Shown: positions 5,726-7,041 of the stretch, one piece after another
Layout of the letters: the number at the start of each line of letters is the position of its first letter
How positions within the stretch are numbered: the stretch's first letter is position 1
From: Clostridia bacterium
GTDB taxonomy: Bacteria > Bacillota_A > Clostridia > Lachnospirales > Cellulosilyticaceae
Length of the DNA: 7,041 nt
Assembly (NCBI GenBank): GCA_029239935.1
Contig: JARBTY010000163.1
Coordinates: 1-7,041, forward strand
Direction of reading: 5' to 3'
The notes under the pieces: model-generated
Told to the model about the DNA's origin: nothing
Databases searched by the model: none
Seen by the model: only the letters and a program-made list of their open reading frames with translations
Program-made: the position numbers and the translations under genes

Positions 5726-7041
5726 ATGCATAAAAATAGTGAGAGTTATGAAGAGGTATTAAACTATGTAAGAACCAGCTCAAAACCTTCGGATTTAAGG
5801 ATTACAGATCTTAGGGTTGTAGATATTGTAGATGCACCTATGCACTGTATGCTGGTTAAGGTCTATACAAATCAAGGGTTAGTTGGATATGGAGAAGTCC
5901 GGGACGGCGCTTCTAGAAGTTTTGTATTAGCTTTGAAAAGCAGGATAGTAGGTGAAAATCCCTGCGAAATTGATAAATTATTTAGAAGGATTAAGCAGTT
6001 CGGAGGACATGCAAGACAAGGCGGGGGTGTGTGTGCTATAGAGATTGCTTTGTGGGATTTAGCAGGCAAAGCCTATGGTATTCCTATCTATCAAATGCTA
6101 GGGGGTAAGTTTAGAGATACAATACGTATGTATTGTGATACAGATATTGAAGGGAAACATAATGGGACAGAAATGGGCAGAGCACTCAAGAGGCGGATGG
6201 AGAAAGGCTTTACCTTTTTAAAAATGGATTTAGGCATTGATTTGCTTTATGAGGAAGCAGGGGCGCTGACGGCACCGTTAGGGTTTACTCAGCAGCTTCA
6301 TCAGGCGACGGCGTATGCACCGATTCCAAGAAATATCACCGATGCCGAGCGGATGGAAAGGGCAAGGCATTATGATATCCAAAATATAGCGCATCCTTTT
6401 ACAGGTATTCAGGTGACAGAAAAAGGATATGATATTTTGGAGCAATATGTGGCAGATGTGAGAAAGGAAATAGGAAGTGAGGTGCCGCTGGCCATCGATC
6501 ACTTTGGGCATATTGGCGTGGAAGCTTGTATCAGGCTTGCCAGAAGAATTGAAAAGTATAATATTGCGTGGATGGAAGATATGATTCCATGGCAGTTCAC
6601 CAAGCAATATGCAAGGCTTGCCAATTCTACCACTATACCTATTTGTACGGGAGAGGACATTTATCTCAAAGAGAATTTTAGGCCGCTTTTGGAAATAGGA
6701 GGTGTATCTGTCATTCACCCTGATATTTTGACATCAGGAGGTATTTTGGAAAACAAGAAGATTGGTGATATGGCAGCAGAATATGGGGTAGCAATGGCAG
6801 TACATATGGCGGAGAGTCCTATTGCGTGTATGGCGGCTGTACATAGTGTGGCAGCTACTGAAAACTTCTTGGCGTTAGAATATCACTCTAATGATGTTCC
6901 TTGGTGGAGTGATATTGTTAATGGACTGCCTAAGCCTATTGTGCAAAATGGCTTTATCAAGGTGCCGGAGGGACCGGGTCTAGGCATTGAATCCCTAAAC
7001 GATGAAGTTATTGCTCAGCATCTTCATCCGGACTATAAAGA
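5726..7041 (+). CDS. Enolase-superfamily (mandelate racemase group) putative sugar-acid dehydratase, extreme 3' end beyond the window
   Basis: 438 codons are open to the edge. AGGGA (5715-5719) sits 6 nt before the ATG. The N-terminal capping domain shows GLVGYGE (51-57), VGENPCEIDKLF, and ALWDLAGKAYGIPIYQMLGG. In the barrel, the metal ligands are read as D258 (AIDHFGH), E284 (WMED) and E310 (TGED). A D333 (HPD) / H360 (VHMAESP) acid-base dyad follows, then E385 (LALEY). The steps 26-26-23-27-25 equal those I recall for D-galactonate dehydratase, so alpha-proton abstraction from a carboxylate sugar, probably dehydration, is likely. Unusual points: the strand-two motif is K166-M-D168 rather than KxK; the His expected two residues after D258 is Phe260, with His at 259 and 262; and about 90 residues separate D168 from D258, a long insertion. 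The end (EGPGLGIE) is near the usual C-terminus, so only a short tail is missing. It lies 40 nt after the permease, in the same operon. Substrate unknown; epimerase activity is possible. Confidence 0.88.
   Translation, partial: MHKNSESYEEVLNYVRTSSKPSDLRITDLRVVDIVDAPMHCMLVKVYTNQGLVGYGEVRDGASRSFVLALKSRIVGENPCEIDKLFRRIKQFGGHARQGGGVCAIEIALWDLAGKAYGIPIYQMLGGKFRDTIRMYCDTDIEGKHNGTEMGRALKRRMEKGFTFLKMDLGIDLLYEEAGALTAPLGFTQQLHQATAYAPIPRNITDAERMERARHYDIQNIAHPFTGIQVTEKGYDILEQYVADVRKEIGSEVPLAIDHFGHIGVEACIRLARRIEKYNIAWMEDMIPWQFTKQYARLANSTTIPICTGEDIYLKENFRPLLEIGGVSVIHPDILTSGGILENKKIGDMAAEYGVAMAVHMAESPIACMAAVHSVAATENFLALEYHSNDVPWWSDIVNGLPKPIVQNGFIKVPEGPGLGIESLNDEVIAQHLHPDYK

Noticed and set aside
6278..6718. 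Minus-strand 146-codon open frame inside the enolase-superfamily gene
   Set aside because: The plus frame has conserved metal ligands and catalytic dyad throughout this stretch. The antisense frame gives an unrecognisable His/Arg/Ile-rich sequence.
1..7041. CRISPR array, tRNA, rRNA, insertion sequence or riboswitch
   Set aside because: No regularly spaced repeats, cloverleaf, rRNA-like segment, transposase or recognisable riboswitch core was seen on either strand.

Overview
The window looks like a low-GC Firmicute, most likely an anaerobic Clostridia-type organism. The grounds are AT-rich intergenic DNA, strong purine-rich Shine-Dalgarno sites, sigma-A type promoters, a lipoprotein-type sugar-binding protein, and two ABC permeases with no dedicated ATPase beside them. 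The taxonomic call is inference only.

Layout. Positions 1-915 (minus strand) hold the first 305 codons of a phage- or plasmid-style replication protein that runs off the left edge. Positions 916-1403 are a busy spacer. It holds two tiny overlapping ORFs with good ribosome sites, a consensus promoter (1201-1228), two near-identical LacI-type operator blocks 70 bp apart (1259-1280 and 1329-1350), an AT-rich terminator-like hairpin between them (1285-1313), and a second, extended -10 promoter (1337-1366) whose -35 box lies inside the second operator.

Positions 1404-7041 are a plus-strand operon: a LacI-family repressor, a lipoprotein solute-binding protein, a MalF-like permease, a MalG-like permease, and an enolase-superfamily enzyme of the mandelate racemase/sugar-acid dehydratase group that runs off the right edge almost complete. 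A strong stem-loop (3843-3888) separates the binding-protein gene from the permease genes, as is common where the binding protein is made in excess.

Reading. The repressor probably binds the duplicated operator, switching off its own gene and the operon until a sugar or sugar acid is present. The binding protein captures that compound, the two permeases import it using an ATPase encoded elsewhere, and the enolase-superfamily enzyme acts on it or on a derivative by abstracting a proton alpha to a carboxylate. This makes a sugar acid (aldonate, uronate or a related carbohydrate acid) the most economical guess for substrate, but the sequence does not fix it. The most unusual item is the enzyme. 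It has the metal-ligand and His-Asp dyad spacing of galactonate dehydratase-type proteins, but a rearranged motif after the first metal ligand and a long insertion between the second and third barrel strands.
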